Source: Tropicibacter sp. Alg240-R139 (GTDB taxonomy: Bacteria > Pseudomonadota > Alphaproteobacteria > Rhodobacterales > Rhodobacteraceae). Taken from it: a DNA stretch of 64,000 bases. How positions within the stretch are numbered: position 1 is the first letter of the stretch; every line of letters begins with the position of its first letter. Below the pieces are notes generated by a model, which was not told the origin of the DNA, did no database searches, and saw only the letters and a program-made list of their open reading frames with translations. The stretch is from assembly GCF_900537075.1 (NCBI RefSeq), contig NZ_UNRA01000004.1:318572-382571 (forward strand), given 5' to 3'. A program made the position numbers and the translations under genes. Of the stretch, positions 62,173 through 64,000 are shown one piece after another.

Positions 62173-62199
62173 AAGGGGGCCAGACTGGCCCCCTTTTTT
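62173..62199. terminator. Rho-independent terminator of lpd
   Basis: AAGGGGGCCA (62173-62182) pairs with TGGCCCCCTT (62186-62195), loop GAC, followed by TTTT. The VWA gene converges and ends two bases away. Confidence 0.93.
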
Positions 62200-62200
62200 G

Positions 62201-64000
62201 TTACTTTACGATGATGGTTTGACGCAGAGCTGTTTCGCGGTCGCGGAATTTGTAGCGCAGCTCATAAGTGCCAGGAGTGTCCGGCGCGGTGAGAGTCACC
62301 GGAGATTGACCGCGGGTATAGGCATAGTTGGTGTATCTCTCTGTCCCCTTCGGTCCGATTTGGATGTTGTCGCCACTTTGGTCGGGGCCTTTCCATTCGA
62401 CCTGAAACTGCGCTCCGGCCTCGACACTGTCGGGTGCGACAAGCGAGATATCGGGTGCAGTTACCGTGACTGGCATGCGCAAAATGTTCTCTCTGTCCTG
62501 AAAACTGTAACGGATCTCGTAGGCACCGGGTTGGATCGGGGCCACCAGGTTCACGGTGCTGCCGTCGCGCGTATAGACATAATGCGTGTACTTGTCTGTG
62601 CCCGCTGGCCCGATTTGGATGTTGTCACTGCCTTGGTTGGGGCCGGTCCATGTGACCGGGATGTTTTGGCCCCCTTGGACCGTCGCCGGGAACTTCAGGC
62701 TAAGGGCCATGGCCGTCACCGTGAGCGGCATCCGCAGGATATTTTCGCGGTCGCGGAAACTGTAGCGAACTTCGTAGTCACCGGGTTCCGCCGGGGCGAT
62801 CAAAGTGACCGGATTCCCGTTTCTAGTGTATTGATAGCCGGTGTAACTGTTCGAACCTGCCGGCCCGATCTGAATGTTGTCGCTATCTTGATCAGGTCCG
62901 GTCCAAGTGACATCAAAGTTTTGACCTGCCTGAACCTCGGTTGGAAACTCTAGGTTCAATGCCGCCGCGGTCACCGTGATAGGGGTGCGCAAGATGTTTT
63001 CGCGGTCACGAAAGCTGTAGCGGATTTCATATTCGCCCGGCTCCGCAGGGGCGATCAATGTCACGGGAGTGCCCTTGTTGGTGTATTGATAGTTTGTGTA
63101 GCTGTCTGTACCGGCAGGCCCGATTTGAATGTTGTCGCTGTTTTGGTCCGGCCCTTTCCAGTCCACTTGAAAGCTTGATCCGGCGGGAACTGATTGCGGG
63201 TGTCGCAACACCAGTTCGGGCGGGGTCAGGGTGATGGGGCGCGTTGCGATCACCTGCCTGTCATTCAAGACATAGCGCAGTTCATAGGCACCGGGTTGGG
63301 CTGGCAGGATCAGGTTCAGCGGATTGCCATCGCTGGTATAGGTGTAACTGCGATAGCGGTCCTCTCCCGCAGGTCCGATCTGAATGTTGTCGTTGGCCTC
63401 GTCGGGGCCATTCCAGCCAACCGAAAGCGTCGACCCGGCCGCCGCGCTGTCGGGGGCCACGATCCGGGCTTTGGGCAGCGCCTTGGGGAAACTGATCACC
63501 ACGTCAATCGGACCCTCCCCTACAGCCGCAAATTGGCGTCTGAGCTCCGCCTCGGCGCTCAGCCGGTAGGCGGTCACCGTATACGAACCCTCTGCCAATT
63601 CCTGCTCTATCGGGTTGCCCTGAATCTCGTCGAAAACGGCACCGGACTGGCCAGTCAGGGACCACAGAACCGGGTCATCGAACGCCTCGGCACTGTCGCC
63701 TTCAACCGCACGGAACGTTGTTTGGATCGGCACCGGTTCGGGCTCTGGCGGGGCGGCTGCCACTGTGGTCAGGGCTGCGGCCAGTTCCGACGCGTTGGCA
63801 GCACTGCGAAAGCTGCCCCCGGTTTCATCTGCCAGACACTGCATCTGCGCCAAGGCTTCGGGGTCCGAGACGTCGAAGCCCACCACATGCGCGGTGAAAT
63901 TCACCCCGGTCTCTTCGAGCGTTCGAGCAACAGCGCAGACATCCGGCGCGCAGGTTTCAATCCCGTCCGACACCAAAATGACGGTTGCCGATTCTTCGGT
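62201..64000 (-). CDS. VWA-domain protein with five 85-residue repeats, 5' end beyond the window
   Basis: The frame is open to the right edge (TEESATVILVSDGIETC), so the start lies outside. The N-terminal visible part is the end of a von Willebrand A domain (VILVSDGIETCAPDVCAVAR, VVGFDVSDPEALAQMQCLAD). A linker follows (about 75-160), then five beta-sandwich repeats of exactly 85 residues, each with the anchor DNIQIGP at residues 196, 281, 366, 451 and 536 (counted from 63976), plus WxGPD, YT.Y.YT and YEIRYSFRDRENILR. Likely a secreted or surface-located protein of the Ca-activated channel/VWA group. Stop at 62201. Confidence 0.87.
   Translation of the reverse strand, partial: TEESATVILVSDGIETCAPDVCAVARTLEETGVNFTAHVVGFDVSDPEALAQMQCLADETGGSFRSAANASELAAALTTVAAAPPEPEPVPIQTTFRAVEGDSAEAFDDPVLWSLTGQSGAVFDEIQGNPIEQELAEGSYTVTAYRLSAEAELRRQFAAVGEGPIDVVISFPKALPKARIVAPDSAAAGSTLSVGWNGPDEANDNIQIGPAGEDRYRSYTYTSDGNPLNLILPAQPGAYELRYVLNDRQVIATRPITLTPPELVLRHPQSVPAGSSFQVDWKGPDQNSDNIQIGPAGTDSYTNYQYTNKGTPVTLIAPAEPGEYEIRYSFRDRENILRTPITVTAAALNLEFPTEVQAGQNFDVTWTGPDQDSDNIQIGPAGSNSYTGYQYTRNGNPVTLIAPAEPGDYEVRYSFRDRENILRMPLTVTAMALSLKFPATVQGGQNIPVTWTGPNQGSDNIQIGPAGTDKYTHYVYTRDGSTVNLVAPIQPGAYEIRYSFQDRENILRMPVTVTAPDISLVAPDSVEAGAQFQVEWKGPDQSGDNIQIGPKGTERYTNYAYTRGQSPVTLTAPDTPGTYELRYKFRDRETALRQTIIVK
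62204..63466 (-). repeat. Five in-frame repeats of 255 bases in the VWA gene
   Basis: The anchor motif DNIQIGP recurs every 85 residues without any gap or shift. Units 2 and 3 are closest (PVTLIAPAEPG and YSFRDRENILR are identical); unit 1 is the most different and unit 5 is intermediate. The pattern indicates repeated duplication of a whole domain. Confidence 0.9.

Noticed and set aside
62204-63466. CRISPR-like array
   Set aside because: The repeat is a coding unit of 255 bases with divergence, not short direct repeats with spacers.

Overview
The window looks like a chromosomal segment from a marine Rhodobacteraceae species (Roseobacter group, Ruegeria/Phaeobacter-like). The evidence is a complete gene transfer agent (GTA) cluster lying between mltG and cysE, a pyruvate dehydrogenase operon whose E1-beta carries its own lipoyl domain, a moderately high GC content, Porin_4-type porins, and several small families typical of this group (Hint_2, aggregation factor core, DUF3179, DUF924). 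I see no transposase, integrase, plasmid replication gene or CRISPR array. Identification to genus is inference.

Layout. Positions 1-2.4 kb: the 5' end of glnB, divergent from the bifunctional NAD(P)H-hydrate repair enzyme gene, then a degenerate Hint-domain gene. 2.7-7.3 kb: tRNA-Leu(UAG), two paralogous porins each with its own terminator, and trigger factor. 7.4-9.5 kb: a minus-strand quorum-sensing locus in the order XRE regulator, LuxR, LuxI. 9.9-12.8 kb: aquaporin, a lytic transglycosylase lipoprotein, CIA30, TspO and a secreted protein. 12.9-14.2 kb: rpsF-rpsR-rplI. 14.5-18 kb: envelope proteins, including a YceI protein convergent with a cytochrome b561-YceI fusion. 18.2-24.5 kb: fatty-acid synthesis genes fabD, fabG, acpP and fabF with mltG, interrupted by a GNAT acetyltransferase and a HisA-like protein that lacks key HisA residues. 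24.6-38.7 kb: the GTA cluster, g1 to g15, all frames open, preceded by a promoter-like sequence and an intrinsic terminator. 38.9-43.8 kb: cysE, then pdhA-pdhB-orf-pdhC on the minus strand. 43.9-48 kb: ftsB, pgk, two overlapping cyclophilin genes, a DUF3179 protein and a small secreted protein. 48.3-53.5 kb: bactofilin overlapping an M23 peptidase gene, DUF455, glutathionyl-hydroquinone reductase, hemerythrin and Bcp peroxiredoxin. 53.5-62.1 kb: a large AsmA-like protein, queA, an MFS transporter, DUF924, a membrane coiled-coil protein and lpd. 62.2-64 kb: the 3' part of a VWA protein with five exact 85-residue repeats, cut by the window end.

How the genes work together. PdhA, PdhB, PdhC and the distant Lpd supply the subunits of pyruvate dehydrogenase. 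pdhA and lpd share a near-identical palindrome just upstream of their start codons, which suggests one regulator controls both. The GTA cluster encodes packaging, head, tail and baseplate proteins but no replication or integration genes, so it is a domesticated phage-like particle and not an active prophage. The most interesting signals are the pdhA/lpd operator (with a partial copy in front of luxI), the promoter-terminator leader of the GTA cluster, the three-gene XRE-LuxR-LuxI unit with a similar motif in two of its proteins, the HisA-like protein with substituted active-site residues, a palindromic repeat inserted in frame into nnr, and the exact 85-residue repeats of the VWA protein. No unknown defence or toxin system was found.
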